Part shown: positions 37,531 through 46,673 of the stretch, one piece after another
Position numbering within the stretch: the stretch's first letter is position 1
Layout: each line of letters begins with the position of its first letter
Origin: CAVSDF01 sp963726715
Lineage (GTDB): Bacteria; Bacteroidota; Rhodothermia; Rhodothermales; BA12
Assembly: GCA_963726715.1 (NCBI GenBank)
Contig: CAVSDF010000008.1
Coordinates: 186,001 to 250,000 of the forward strand
DNA length: 64,000 nt
Reading direction: 5' to 3'
Made by a program: the position numbers and the translations under genes
The notes under the pieces: generated by a model
The model's input: the letters and a program-made list of their open reading frames with translations, nothing else
Databases searched by the model: none
What the model was told of the DNA's origin: nothing

Positions 37531-40434
37531 ATGACCCTCCGACACCTTCCCCTCGTTCTCGGCCTCGGCGCCGCTGCCCTGCTGCCGGTCGCAGTCCCCG
37601 TCGCGGCGCAGCCGGTCGCCGCGCCGCGCGTCACCGCCGGGGGCGCCGACGTGCCGCTCGCGCTCGACGGCGCCGTGCGCACCGGACGCCTCGCCAACGG
37701 CCTCACCTACTACGTGCGCCGCAACGCCGAGCCGCGCGCGCGCGCCGAGATGTACCTCGCCATCAACGCGGGCGCGGCGATGGAGGACGACGACCAGAAA
37801 GGCCTCGCGCACCTGATCGAGCACATGCTCTTCAACGGCACCCAGCGCTTCCCCAAGCAGGACCTCGTGCAGTTCCTCGAGAGCACCGGGATGCGCTTCG
37901 GCGGCGACGTGAACGCCTACACGTCGTTCGACGAGACCGTCTACACCCTCACCGTGCCCACCGACTCCGCGCGGATGCTCGACCGCGCCTTCGACGTGCT
38001 CGAAGACTGGGCCGGATCGGCGACGATGAGCGGCGAGGAGATCGACCGCGAGCGCGGCGTCGTCATCGAAGAGTGGCGCGCGCGGACGCAGTCGGCGCAG
38101 GGGCGCATCTCGAACCGCCTCGTGCCCGCCCTGCTGCCCGGCAGCCGCTACGCCGACCGCCTCCCCATCGGCGACACGGCCACCATCCGCCGCGCGCCGC
38201 ACGAGGCGCTGCGCCGCTTCTACCGCGACTGGTACCGCCCGGACCTCATGGCCATCGTCGTCGTCGGCGACATCGACCCGGCGGCGATCGAGGCGCGGAT
38301 TCGGAGCGGGATGTCCGACCTGCGCAACCCGGCGACGCCGCGTCCGCGCCCCACGATCCCCACGCCCGCGCGGCAGGGGACGGGGTACCTGGCCGTCACC
38401 GACCCCGAGTACCCGCAGACGAGCGTGCAGATCATGTCGCTCGCCCCCGCCACCCCGACGCGCACGGCCGGCGACCTGCGCGGCGACCTCGTGGCGGCGC
38501 TCGTCTCGTCGATGATGAACCAGCGGCTCAGCGAGATGACGCGCACCGAGAACGCGCCCTTCCTCGGCGCCTTCGTCGGGCAGGGCGGCCTCGTGCGCCC
38601 GGCGGAGACCTTCACCGTCGCCGCGGGCGTCGATCCGGACCGGGTCGAGGCGGGGCTTGCCGCGCTTCTGCGCGAGGGCGAGCGCGTGCGTCGGCATGGA
38701 TTCACCGCGGGCGAACTGTCGCGCCAGAAGGCCGACCTGCTGCGCGGCTACGAGCGGCGCTACAACGAGCGCGAGCGGACGCCGAGCGCGGCCCTCGCCC
38801 GTGAGTACGTCGCCCTCTTCCTCTCCGGCGAAGCCGCGCCCGGCGCCGAGGCCGAGTACCGCCTCGCCGAACGTCTCCTTCCGACGATCACCCTCGCCGA
38901 CGTCGACGCCGAGGCCCGCCGCCACTTCCAGCCGCCGACCGAAGCGACCGGGCGCCTCGTCGTCTTCGCGGGCATCGACCGTCCCGGACGTCGACGAACT
39001 CGACGACGCGGGCCTGCGCGCGCTCGAACAGCGCCTCGCCCGCGCCATCACCGCCGAGACGATCGCGCCGTACCAGGACCGCGCCGTCGCGAGCGCGCTC
39101 CTCGACCGGATTCCCGCGCCCGTCGCGGCGGTGTCGAGCGAGACGGTGGCGGAGATCGGGACGACCGTGCTGCGGCTCGCCAACGGCGTCCGCGTCGTCG
39201 TCAAGCCGACGACCTTCAAGGCCGACGAGGTTCGGCTGACGATGACGAGCCCCGGCGGCGCCTCGCGCGTCTCCGACGCCGACCACTTCGCGGCGACCGT
39301 CGCCGGGGCCATCGCCGGAGAGAGCGGCGTCGCCGGGCTTCTCCAAGGACGACCTCGACCGCCTGCTCGCGGGCAAGACCGTCTCCGCCTCCGCCGACAT
39401 CTCCGACGTCGAGGAGAGCCTGAACGGCAGCGCCGCGCCCGCCGACCTGGAGACGATGTTCCAGCTCGTGCACCTGCGCGCGACCGCGCCGCGCTTCGAC
39501 GAGGGCGCCCTCGCGGCCTTCCAGACGCAGCAGCGCGCGTTCCTCGCCAGCATCGGCGCCAACCCCGCCGGGGCCTTGCAGGACACGCTCCAGCGGACGC
39601 TCTTCGGCGACCACCCGCGCCGCCTGCGCTTCGCCCAGCAGCTCGACGCCGTGGGCGCGCTCACGACCGCGCAGCTCGACCGCGTCTACCGCGACCGCTT
39701 CGCCGACCTCTCCGACGCCACCTTCACCGTCGTCGGCGCCACCGACGTGCCGACGGTGCAGCGCCTCGCCGAAACCTACCTCGCCACCCTCCCCGGCGGC
39801 GGGCGCGACGACGCCTGGCGCGACGTCTACCCCGATCTGCCGAGCGGCACCATCGAGAAGGCCGTCTACAAGGGCGCCGCGCCGCAGAGCCAGGTCATCC
39901 TGCTCTTCCACGGCGACTTCGCCTCGACGCCCGAGACGCGCCGCCGCATCGACGGCCTCGCGGGCGTGATGTCGATTCGCCTGCGCGAGAAGATCCGCGA
40001 GGAGCTCGGCGGCGTCTACGGCATCCAGGCGCAGGCGGTGACGAGCGAGCGTCCGGACCAGACCTACCAGTTCATCGTCGCCTTCACCTGCGACCCGCAG
40101 CGCGTCGACGAACTCAGCGCCGCCGTGCGCGCGGAGATCGCCGCCGTCATCGCCGAGCGGCCCGAGCGAGGCGCAGGTCTCGACGGTGCAGGAGCAGGCG
40201 CGGCGCGGGCGCGAGACGGCCCTCGAACAGAACCCGTTCTGGCTCTCGCTCCTCGACGACGCCTACACGTGGGGCGGCACCCCCGCGCCCGAGCGCATCA
40301 CGGGCTACGCCGCCCTCGTCGACGGGATGACGGCCCGCACGGTGCAGGCCGACGCCGCGCGCTACCTCGGCCCCACCGCCGACCTCGTGCGCGTCGTCCT
40401 CTACCCCGAGTCGATGGCGCCTGCCGGGCGGTGA
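37531..40434 (+). CDS. M16 family zinc metallopeptidase (frameshifted)
   Basis: About 967 residues, the double-length pitrilysin/insulinase layout. A signal peptide (LGAAALLPVAVPVAAQ) precedes the active half, which has the inverted zinc motif HLIEH (residues ~96-100) and the downstream ERGVVIEEWR Glu. The second, inactive half contains GVYGIQAQAVTSERP and the typical LREKIREELGG. Single extra bases near 38985 and 39343 and a break near 40165 divide it into four frames; dropping one G at 39343 restores GFSKDDLD. It is probably a periplasmic peptide-degrading protease. Confidence 0.9.
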
Positions 40435-40509
40435 GGGGATGGGCACGATGGTTCGTGCCCCTACGCCCCTCGCCGCAGCCGCATCCGCCCGTCGTGACCC
40501 TCTGCGGCC

Positions 40510-40541
40510 AAACCTGACAGGTCTCCGGACCTGTCAGGTTT
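40510..40541 (+). terminator. perfect 14-bp hairpin of the ACCTGTCAGGT repeat family
   Basis: AAACCTGACAGGTC, loop TCCG, then GACCTGTCAGGTTT, followed by TGTCGTTTTG. The stem is perfect and sits 75 bp after the M16 protease gene. It probably terminates that transcript. The same core recurs as hairpins at 44926, 46605 and, partly, 44871, and as a single arm at 62997. Confidence 0.6.
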
Positions 40542-40572
40542 GTCGTTTTGCACCGCTTCGTTTCCCGCCCCC

Positions 40573-41620
40573 GTGCCCGTCGCTTCGCTCCGCCACATCG
40601 CTGTTGCCGGGACGGGCGTGGCGGGCGTGTGCGCGGCGTGGGCGCTCGTGGAGGCGGGCGCGCGTGTGACGCTCGTTGGGGATGGCGGGCGCGGGGCGAC
40701 GGCGCTCGCGTCGCTCGTCAACCCGTTCACCGGGCCGAAGGCGTCGCCCGCGTGGCAGTGGGAGGCGTCGCTCGACGCCCTCGCCGCGCTCCTCGATGCC
40801 AGTGGATCGTCGCTGCGGCCGGGACTCGTCCGCCCCGCCCGTGACGCCCGGCAGGCCGTCGCCTTCCGCGCCCGCGCCGCCGAACATCCGCACGCCCTCA
40901 CGTGGCACGACGCCGGAGACGACCCCGCCACCGGCCTCGCCGCGCCCGACGGCTGGCTCGACGTGCGTGTCGGCGGCGTCTGGGCCGATCCCGCCACCGA
41001 CCTCGCGCGCCTCGTCGACCGCCTCGCCGCCACCGGCGCCCTCACCCGCGTCGCCGGGCGCGTAACCGGCGCGGCCGACGCTCCGGGTGGTGCGTGGCTC
41101 GACGTGGCGGAGGATGCGGGGGGAGACAGCACGCCTCCACGCCGACGCCGTCGTGCTCGCGCTCGGCGACGGCCTCGCCACGTGGTCCGCGTTTCCGACC
41201 CTCGACCTCGCGCGCGTCGGCGGACGGCGCTACACCGTGGCGCACGTACACGCCGACCGCCTTCCCGCCGTCGCCTTCGGCGCCTACGCCACGCCCGCAG
41301 GCGCGTCGGCGCTCCACATCGGCGGCGCCTACGACCACGCCACGCCCGAAGGCGGGCCGACGGATAGCGAAGGCGCGGCGCTCGCCGACCGGCTCCGGCG
41401 CGTGCTGCCGGGCCTCGGGGCGCTCGTCGGCACGGGCGAGGCGGCGGTGCGCGTCCACCGCGCGGGCATTCGGCGGCCGCTCGTGCGGCGCCTGCCGGGC
41501 GCGGAGCGCGTCTGGGTGTTCACCGGCCTCGGCTCGAAGGGCCTGCTCGCCGCGCCGTTCGTCGCCCGCGGGCTGCCCTCGTGGCTCGGCGGTGCGGCGG
41601 TGCCCGGCGACATCGCCTGA
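40573..41620 (+). CDS. FAD-dependent oxidoreductase, DAO family (frameshifted)
   Basis: About 349 residues. The dinucleotide-binding motif HIAVAGTGVAGVCAAWAL starts near residue 7, and GRGATALASLVNPFTGPKASPAW follows as in the MnmC C-terminal domain and glycine-oxidase relatives. The C-terminal half (ADAVVLALGDGLATW, HIGGAYDHATPEGGPT, RVWVFTGLGSKGLLAAPFVA) is in another frame after an extra G in a G6 run near 41115. The pattern LGSKGLLAAP is typical of MnmC-like or ThiO-like oxidases, but the substrate is unknown. GTG 40573 is preferred, since a TTG at 40540 lies in the terminator hairpin. Confidence 0.82.
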
Positions 41621-41956
41621 CGCCACGGACGTACCACCGGGGATTGGGTGGGTCTGATGCAGGGATCTGATGCAGGGATCGGAGACACCGTGCCAACGCG
41701 TAGACGCGTTGCTGACACGGACCGACCGCGAAGAGCCGCCGTCCCCGCACGATGGGGTGAAGGAGCCGACGCGAATCGAGCGCGGCAGGCGGCGGCATCT
41801 GGCGACGGGAACGTGAGGCCGTGTCTCCGATCTCCACATCCGGGGCGTCTCTACGCCCCCGGATGCCCCGATGGGCGCCGTCCCGGTGCGAAATGTCGCC
41901 GGTGGAGGTTACGCGGCGGCGGCGCGCGCATCTATCCGGGCACATCCCCCCCGACG
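41621..41956. other. intergenic region with short repeats, no gene seen
   Basis: 336 bp without a credible gene. It holds a tandem 13-bp direct repeat (TCTGATGCAGGGA at 41653-41665 and 41666-41678). It also holds an 8-bp-stem palindrome CAACGCGT-AG-ACGCGTTG (41694-41711) and a longer hairpin CATCCGGGGCGT / ACGCCCCCGGATG (41837-41865) that has one extra C. The hairpins could end the oxidoreductase transcript. The radC promoter should lie in the last ~90 bp. Confidence 0.5.
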
Positions 41957-42736
41957 ATGCCCGACCCGGCCGCCCCCACCGCCACGTCCCGCGCGGACGC
42001 CCCTGCCACGTTCTCTCGCGTCCACGAATCGCCGATCAACACGCGGCGCGCCATCCACGCGTGGCCCGAAGACGAGCGGCCCCGCGAGAAGCTGCGTGCC
42101 CACGGCGCGAGCGCCCTCTCCGACGCCGAACTTCTCGCCCTCGTCTTCGGCAGCGGAACGGTGACGAAGGCCGGGCCGGTGTCCGCGCTCGGCCTCGGGC
42201 AGGGCCTCATCGACGCCTTCGTGGCGCTCCTGTCGATGGCGCGGCGCGACCCGGCGGAGATGACGGCGGTCGTCGGCGTCGGACCGGCGAAGGCGGCGCA
42301 GCTCGCGGCGGTCTTCGAGATCGGGCGGCGCGTCGAGGCCGAGCGGCGCAGCGAGAAGCGCATCACCGTCACCGGCCCCGCCGACATCGCGGCGCACTAC
42401 GGGCCGCAGCTGCGCGACCTGCCCGTCGAGGTCTTCGTCGTCGTGACGCTCTCGACCGCAGGCGTCATCACCGGCGACGCGCGCCTGACGACGGGCGGCC
42501 TCGCGGCGTCCATCGTCGAGCCGCGGGCGGTGTTTCGGCGGGCGATCCTCGACAACGCCGCCTCGGTCGTCGTCCTCCACAACCACCCGTCGGGCAACCC
42601 GGAGCCGAGCCGCGAGGACATCCGCGTCACCAAACAGCTCGTCGAGGCGGGCAAGCTCGTCGGCATCCCCGTCCAGGACCACCTCATCATCGCAGGCGCC
42701 ACCTTCACCAGCCTCGCCGAACGCGGGCTGATGTGA
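41957..42736 (+). CDS. radC: RadC family JAMM-domain protein
   Basis: Protein of 259 residues. An N-terminal helix-hairpin-helix-like part (REKLRAHGASALSDAELLALVFG; AVVGVGPAKAAQLAAVFEIG) is followed by an MPN/JAMM metalloprotease-like domain. The motif HNHPSGNPEPSREDI (near residue 213) holds His, His and Asp of the zinc site. DNAASVVVLHNHPSG is the family hallmark. RadC is annotated as a DNA repair protein, but its biochemical role is unsettled; many homologues travel with mobile elements. Start at ATG 41957; residues 1-30 are poorly conserved. Confidence 0.93.
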   Translation: MPDPAAPTATSRADAPATFSRVHESPINTRRAIHAWPEDERPREKLRAHGASALSDAELLALVFGSGTVTKAGPVSALGLGQGLIDAFVALLSMARRDPAEMTAVVGVGPAKAAQLAAVFEIGRRVEAERRSEKRITVTGPADIAAHYGPQLRDLPVEVFVVVTLSTAGVITGDARLTTGGLAASIVEPRAVFRRAILDNAASVVVLHNHPSGNPEPSREDIRVTKQLVEAGKLVGIPVQDHLIIAGATFTSLAERGLM

Positions 42737-42748
42737 CGGCGGGCGCGG

Positions 42749-43117
42749 TCAGCCCTGCTCGTGGCGCATCGTGACCTCGGCGCGCGAGACCGTCCCGCCG
42801 ACGGGCGGATCGGGCTTGCGGACGGTGACCTCGACGGCGGTCGCGGCGGGGAACGCATCGCCGACTTCTCGGGCGATCAGAAGCGCGAGGCGCTCGATCA
42901 GATAGACCTTCTGCTCGGTCACGACGCGCCGCGCGATTTGATAGACGCGCTCGTAGTCGACCGTCGCCGCGAGATCGTCGTCGAGGGCGGCGGCGGTGAA
43001 GTCGACCTCGATGGCCACGTCCACCTCGAAGCGCCGCCCGACGCGGTGCTCCTCGGGCATCACGCCGTGGTGGGCGTAGAAGACGGCGTTGACGAGGCGA
43101 ACGGTGGAGGGCGGCAT
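42749..43117 (-). CDS. folB: dihydroneopterin aldolase
   Basis: Protein of 122 residues, full length for FolB. It cleaves 7,8-dihydroneopterin to 6-hydroxymethyl-dihydropterin and glycolaldehyde in folate synthesis. VNAVFYAHHGVMPEEHRVGRRFEVD is the diagnostic N-terminal stretch (part of it at residues ~9-30), followed by VDYERVYQIARRVV and YLIERLALLIA with the catalytic region, then VEVTVRKPDPPVGGTV. It lies convergent with radC, 12 bp apart. The next - strand gene upstream ends 31 bp before it. Confidence 0.94.
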   Translation of the reverse strand: MPPSTVRLVNAVFYAHHGVMPEEHRVGRRFEVDVAIEVDFTAAALDDDLAATVDYERVYQIARRVVTEQKVYLIERLALLIAREVGDAFPAATAVEVTVRKPDPPVGGTVSRAEVTMRHEQG

Positions 43118-43148
43118 CGGGAGGAGGAATCGGAGCAGACGCGGCGCC

Positions 43149-43727
43149 TCAGCGCAGCGGGCGGAGGTCGAGGCGGTTGCGGAAGGCGAAGGCGGAGTCG
43201 GCGAACTGCACGTCTTTGGCGATGCCGAGGCGCAGGCCCACGCCGTCGGTGCCGAGCGTCCAGGTCTCGCGCAGGAGCGCCGGGCGGTCGTCGTCCTCGC
43301 CCGCGCGCTCCATCACCAACGTCCAGGCCGCCCGCGAGGCGGTGTCGGCGCGGACGACGTGCCACACCTCGGGCGCCTCGCCGGCCGATGCCGAGGCGAC
43401 GACGAAGCGGCGACGTTCGCGGTCGACGGAGGCGAGCGAGGCGTTCTCGTAGAGGCGGCCCGGACCGTCGTCGTAGGTGACGCCGAGCGTCCACGAGCGG
43501 TTTTGCGGCGACGGGCCGACGCGCAGGTCGGTCGGCAGGCGCACCCGCGCGCCGCCCCGGTAGTCGCGGTATTCGAGCGTCCCGCGCCACGCACCGGTCA
43601 GGCGCGCGAGGAAGGCGGGCACGATGGCGAGGCGCGCGGCCTCGGCGGCAGCGGCAGGCTCTGGCGGCTGCGCCCGGACGGGCACGGCAGCGAGGAGCAG
43701 GGCGGCGGCGGCGAGGCGATGGCGCAT
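43149..43727 (-). CDS. secreted protein of unknown function
   Basis: Protein of 192 residues with a clean signal peptide (LAAAALLLAAVPVRAQ, cleavage near residue 20). The mature part is predicted mostly beta, opening LTGAWRGTLEYRDYRGG and ending RNRLDLRPLR. It resembles lipocalin-like or DUF1579-type small secreted proteins, but no family could be assigned. It is co-directional with folB (31 bp apart), so the two may be cotranscribed. Intact frame. Confidence 0.7.
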   Translation of the reverse strand: MRHRLAAAALLLAAVPVRAQPPEPAAAAEAARLAIVPAFLARLTGAWRGTLEYRDYRGGARVRLPTDLRVGPSPQNRSWTLGVTYDDGPGRLYENASLASVDRERRRFVVASASAGEAPEVWHVVRADTASRAAWTLVMERAGEDDDRPALLRETWTLGTDGVGLRLGIAKDVQFADSAFAFRNRLDLRPLR

Positions 43728-43846
43728 CGGAGGGCGGAAGGGAGGCCGTCAAGATAGCCTGCACGCCCGATGACGGAGGGGTGACACTGCCTCCACCGAT
43801 TTTACGCGCGTGCGCGGGAGACCATCCCCCGCGCCCCCGAACCGAC

Positions 43847-44857
43847 ATGGCACGCATCCTCCCCTTCGTCTCCTCCGACCCGTCCGGCGACGGCGCCGCG
43901 CCCGGCGTCACGCCGACGCTCGATCTCTTCCCGAACCTCCTCCCCGCCGACGCGGCACCACCGGCGCCGGTGCGGGCGACGAACGCGGCCATCGCCCACG
44001 CGCTCGACCGCGCCGCCGACATGCTGAGCGAGCGCGAGGCCAACGAGCACCGCGTCGGCGCCTACCGCCGCGCCGCCGAGACGGTGCGCGCGCACGACGC
44101 GCCGCTCGTTGAGATGGTCGAAGTCGGTGGCGCGGCGGCGCTCGAAGTGCTCCCCGGCATCGGCGAGCGTCTCGCCGCCCGCATCGCCGCGTTCGTCCAC
44201 ACGGGCGAACTGGCCCTTCTGCGCGAACTCCGCGAGGCCACGCCGCCCGCGCGCCTCTTCCAGCGCCTGCCCGGCGTCGGGCGCGTGCTCGGGCGGCAGA
44301 TCGCCGAGGCGACCGGCGCCGACTCGCTCGAAGCGCTCGAAGTGGCCGCCTACGACGGACGCCTCGCCGCCATGCCCGGCATGGGGCCGCGCCGCCTCGC
44401 CGCCCTCCGCGCCACCCTCGACGCGCGCCTCGCCGGCCACACGCGCCGCGACGCCCGCCGCGCCCGCAGCGCGGCACACACGCACGCCACGCCCGAGCCG
44501 TCGGTCGTCGACCTCCTCAGCGTCGACGGCGAGTACCGCGACCACGCCCGGCGCGGCCTCCTGCCGACCGTCGCGCCGCGGCGCTTCAACCCGTCGGGCG
44601 AGGCGTGGCTGCCGGTCCTGGAGACGCGGCGCGGGCCGTGGCGCTTCACGGCGCTCTTCTCGAACACGCCGCGCGCCCACGAACTCGACAAGACCGCGGA
44701 CTGGGTCGTCGTCTACTACGAGACGAGCGACCGCCGCGAGCACACCGCCACCGTCGTCACCGAGGCGCGCGGGGCGCTGCGCGGGCGCCGCGTCGTCCGC
44801 GGGCGCGAGGCCGACTGCCGCGAGGCGTATGCGTTCGACGGACGGCAGGCGGCGTGA
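43847..44857 (+). CDS. helix-hairpin-helix protein like the PolX N-terminal region, no polymerase domain
   Basis: Protein of 336 residues. After a 45-residue lead, NAAIAHALDRAADMLSERE and VGAYRRAAETVRAH resemble the 8-kDa domain of family X DNA polymerases. Two HhH motifs follow (LEVLPGIGERLAARIAAFV; LPGVGRVLGRQIAEATG) and a third (AAMPGMGPRRLAAL). The nucleotidyl-transferase palm and its catalytic Asp residues are missing. Instead a C-terminal ~110-residue domain appears (FNPSGEAWLPVLETRRGPW, LDKTADWVVVYYE). This layout is known as uncharacterised DNA-binding proteins in several high-GC phyla. A DNA gap- or end-binding role is likely. Confidence 0.7.
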   Translation: MARILPFVSSDPSGDGAAPGVTPTLDLFPNLLPADAAPPAPVRATNAAIAHALDRAADMLSEREANEHRVGAYRRAAETVRAHDAPLVEMVEVGGAAALEVLPGIGERLAARIAAFVHTGELALLRELREATPPARLFQRLPGVGRVLGRQIAEATGADSLEALEVAAYDGRLAAMPGMGPRRLAALRATLDARLAGHTRRDARRARSAAHTHATPEPSVVDLLSVDGEYRDHARRGLLPTVAPRRFNPSGEAWLPVLETRRGPWRFTALFSNTPRAHELDKTADWVVVYYETSDRREHTATVVTEARGALRGRRVVRGREADCREAYAFDGRQAA

Positions 44858-44870
44858 CCGCGCGCGGGTC

Positions 44871-44900
44871 CACCTGTCCGGTTTCCCGACCGGACAGGTG
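44871..44900. terminator. 12-bp hairpin between convergent genes
   Basis: CACCTGTCCGGT, loop TTCCCG, ACCGGACAGGTG. It lies 13 bp after the stop of the helix-hairpin-helix gene. It is a variant of the ACCTGTCAGGT family (C for A in the core, compensated on the other arm). Likely transcription terminator. Confidence 0.6.
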
Positions 44901-44925
44901 GCGGGAAATGCGGCGGCTGGCGAAA

Positions 44926-44951
44926 CCTGTCAGGTGCGGAGACCTGACAGG
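44926..44951. terminator. 10-bp ACCTGTCAGGT-family hairpin after pilQ
   Basis: CCTGTCAGGT, loop GCGGAG, ACCTGACAGG. Read on the - strand it follows the pilQ stop by ~60 bp and continues into TTTCG, so it can end the pilus transcripts. Together with the hairpin at 44871 it separates two convergent genes. Confidence 0.6.
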
Positions 44952-45011
44952 CTGGTCCCTGCCAGTCCACGCCCGATCCTGTCTGCGAGCCCGTCGCCGC
45001 AGGGGATGCGG

Positions 45012-46502
45012 TCACTTCTTGTCGTCCAGAAACACCGCGCGCGCGCCCATCCCCGGCGTCACGCCGTCGAGGCGGCGGCGGACCTCTTCGCGGCGCTCGC
45101 GGAGCACGTCGGCGGGGGTGAGGCCGCGCTGCTGGCGCTCGGCGAGCGGGTCGACGAGTTCGGCCTGGATCACCATCAGCAGCTCGCGCTGCGAATCGAG
45201 CGTCTGCTCGAAGCCGAAGATGCGCCCGAGGATCGGCAGGTCCTTCAGGTAGCGAATGCCGCTGCGCGAGCGCGTCCGCTCGACCGAGTACAGGCCGCCG
45301 ATGAGCGTCTGTTCGCCGTCGAGCAGCATCACCTGCGTCGTCGCGTTGTTGCGGTCGAAGCTGGTGGCGCCGTTGAAGAGCCGCGGCGTCGACTTGTCGA
45401 GCGAGACGTTGAGGTGGATGACGTTGAGGATCGGGCTGCCCTCGGTCGTGTCGGCGGGTTCGGAGAAGAGCGTCGGGGTGACCTCGACGATGGTGCCGGT
45501 CGAGACGAGCTGCGTCTGCGTGTTGCCCTGAAAGTCGCGCGTGAAGATGGGGATGTCCGAGCCGATCTGCACGCGCCCCTTGACGCCGCTGCGCACGGTC
45601 ACGCTCGGGTTGGCGACGGTCCGGCCGACGCCTTCGCTTTCGAGGGCGCGGAAGAACTGCACGAGCGTCGAGAACGAGATCTGCTCCGGCCCGAAGACGC
45701 GCCCGCGGAAGAGGTCGAAGAAGTCGCCGGTCTTGAGGCCGAGGCTCAGTCCGCTCGCTGCGTCACCGCCCGCCGCTCCACCGCCGCCGCCCGATGCGCC
45801 GCCCGACCCGCCCGATCCACCGCCGCTGCCGCCGAGGATCGCGGCCCAGTTGAGGCCGGTCTCGCGCGCCTTGGTGACGTTGAGGTCGAAGAGGACGGCG
45901 TTGATGCGGATCTCTCGCGTGTCGGCGCCGACGCCTTCGAGGCCTGCGGGACGCGGCGGGGCGCTCGGGCGCGTGGGTGCGAGCGCCGCAGGCGTGCCGG
46001 TCCCGGCGACCGCCGTCGTCGGCGGGGCGGCGGCGGCGGCCGCGACGGCATCGGCTGCTGCGGCGGCGTCGAGGGCTTCGACGACGAAGTAGCGGTCGTT
46101 CTCGCGGTAGGCGAGGCGGTTGGCGGCGAGGACGTAGACGAAGGCGTCGAAGAAGTGCATCCCCTGCACCGACACGCCGATCGGCGTCATCCGCGCCTCC
46201 GGGTCGACGACGCCGCGCCCGGTGACGCGCCGGAAGACGGGGTCGAGGGTGGCGATGAACTGGTCGAGCGAGACCGTCGGCTGGAACGAGACGAGCTGGT
46301 CGGCGGGCACGTACGTCCGCGCCACGGCCCGCGCGGGCTGCCCGAGCGCGACGGGCACGGCGATGACCGACGGCAGGGCGACGGCGGCGGTGAGCGCCAC
46401 GAGCGCGGCGACGGCGAGGGCCACGCGGCGCAAGGGCGGCGAGGCGGCGAGGCGGTCGGCAGAGGCGCCGGGGGCGCCGGAGGCAGGCAGGAGAAGCGGC
46501 AT
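45012..46502 (-). CDS. pilQ: type IV pilus secretin (PilQ-like, short)
   Basis: Protein of 496 residues, shorter than canonical PilQ (~700). A long Ala/Pro n-region and a hydrophobic stretch (VALAVAALVALTAAVAL) form an atypical signal peptide. A secretin N-domain (SLDQFIATLDPVF to YRENDRYFVVEAL) is followed by an Ala-rich linker. The secretin domain (REIRINAVLFDLNVTKARE to ERELLMVIQAELVDPL) contains a Gly/Ser-rich insertion (GGSGGGSGGSGG and onward) and the gate signature VTPTLF. IGGLYSVERTRSRSGIRYL is the family hallmark. AMIN domains are absent. ATG 46502 is preferred. It has its own putative promoter at 46531-46559. Confidence 0.88.
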   Translation of the reverse strand: MPLLLPASGAPGASADRLAASPPLRRVALAVAALVALTAAVALPSVIAVPVALGQPARAVARTYVPADQLVSFQPTVSLDQFIATLDPVFRRVTGRGVVDPEARMTPIGVSVQGMHFFDAFVYVLAANRLAYRENDRYFVVEALDAAAAADAVAAAAAAPPTTAVAGTGTPAALAPTRPSAPPRPAGLEGVGADTREIRINAVLFDLNVTKARETGLNWAAILGGSGGGSGGSGGASGGGGGAAGGDAASGLSLGLKTGDFFDLFRGRVFGPEQISFSTLVQFFRALESEGVGRTVANPSVTVRSGVKGRVQIGSDIPIFTRDFQGNTQTQLVSTGTIVEVTPTLFSEPADTTEGSPILNVIHLNVSLDKSTPRLFNGATSFDRNNATTQVMLLDGEQTLIGGLYSVERTRSRSGIRYLKDLPILGRIFGFEQTLDSQRELLMVIQAELVDPLAERQQRGLTPADVLRERREEVRRRLDGVTPGMGARAVFLDDKK

Positions 46503-46530
46503 CGGAAGGGGGCAGACGCGGGGTCCGTGC

Positions 46531-46559
46531 GGTATCGGCCGCGCCACCGCCGACGCAAG
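46531..46559 (-). promoter_or_regulatory. putative sigma-28-like promoter of pilQ
   Basis: On the - strand CTTGCG, a 16-bp spacer, then CGATACC, ending 29 bp upstream of the pilQ ATG. It is one of seven similarly spaced elements in the pilus region; the -35 half is one of the weaker matches. Confidence 0.4.
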
Positions 46560-46604
46560 CCCGGATCGGGAGGATGTCACGGACGGGCCGTGGTTGCCAG
46601 TCCA

Positions 46605-46634
46605 AACCGGTCGGGTGCGGAGACCTGACCGGTT
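46605..46634 (-). terminator. hairpin between pilOP and pilQ
   Basis: AACCGGTCGGGT, loop GCGGAG, ACCTGACCGGTT (one G-T type mismatch in a 12-bp stem), 40 bp after the upstream gene's stop on the - strand. Same loop as the hairpin at 44926. It separates pilQ from the preceding transcript. Confidence 0.55.
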
Positions 46635-46673
46635 GGCCCTGCGCTCGTCATCCGTCGTATCCGTCGTCGGACG

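Noticed and set aside
41653..41678. Tandem 13-bp repeat beside radC as an attachment site of a mobile element
   Set aside because: There is no integrase, no tRNA and no second distant copy in the window. RadC alone is not evidence of an integrated element.
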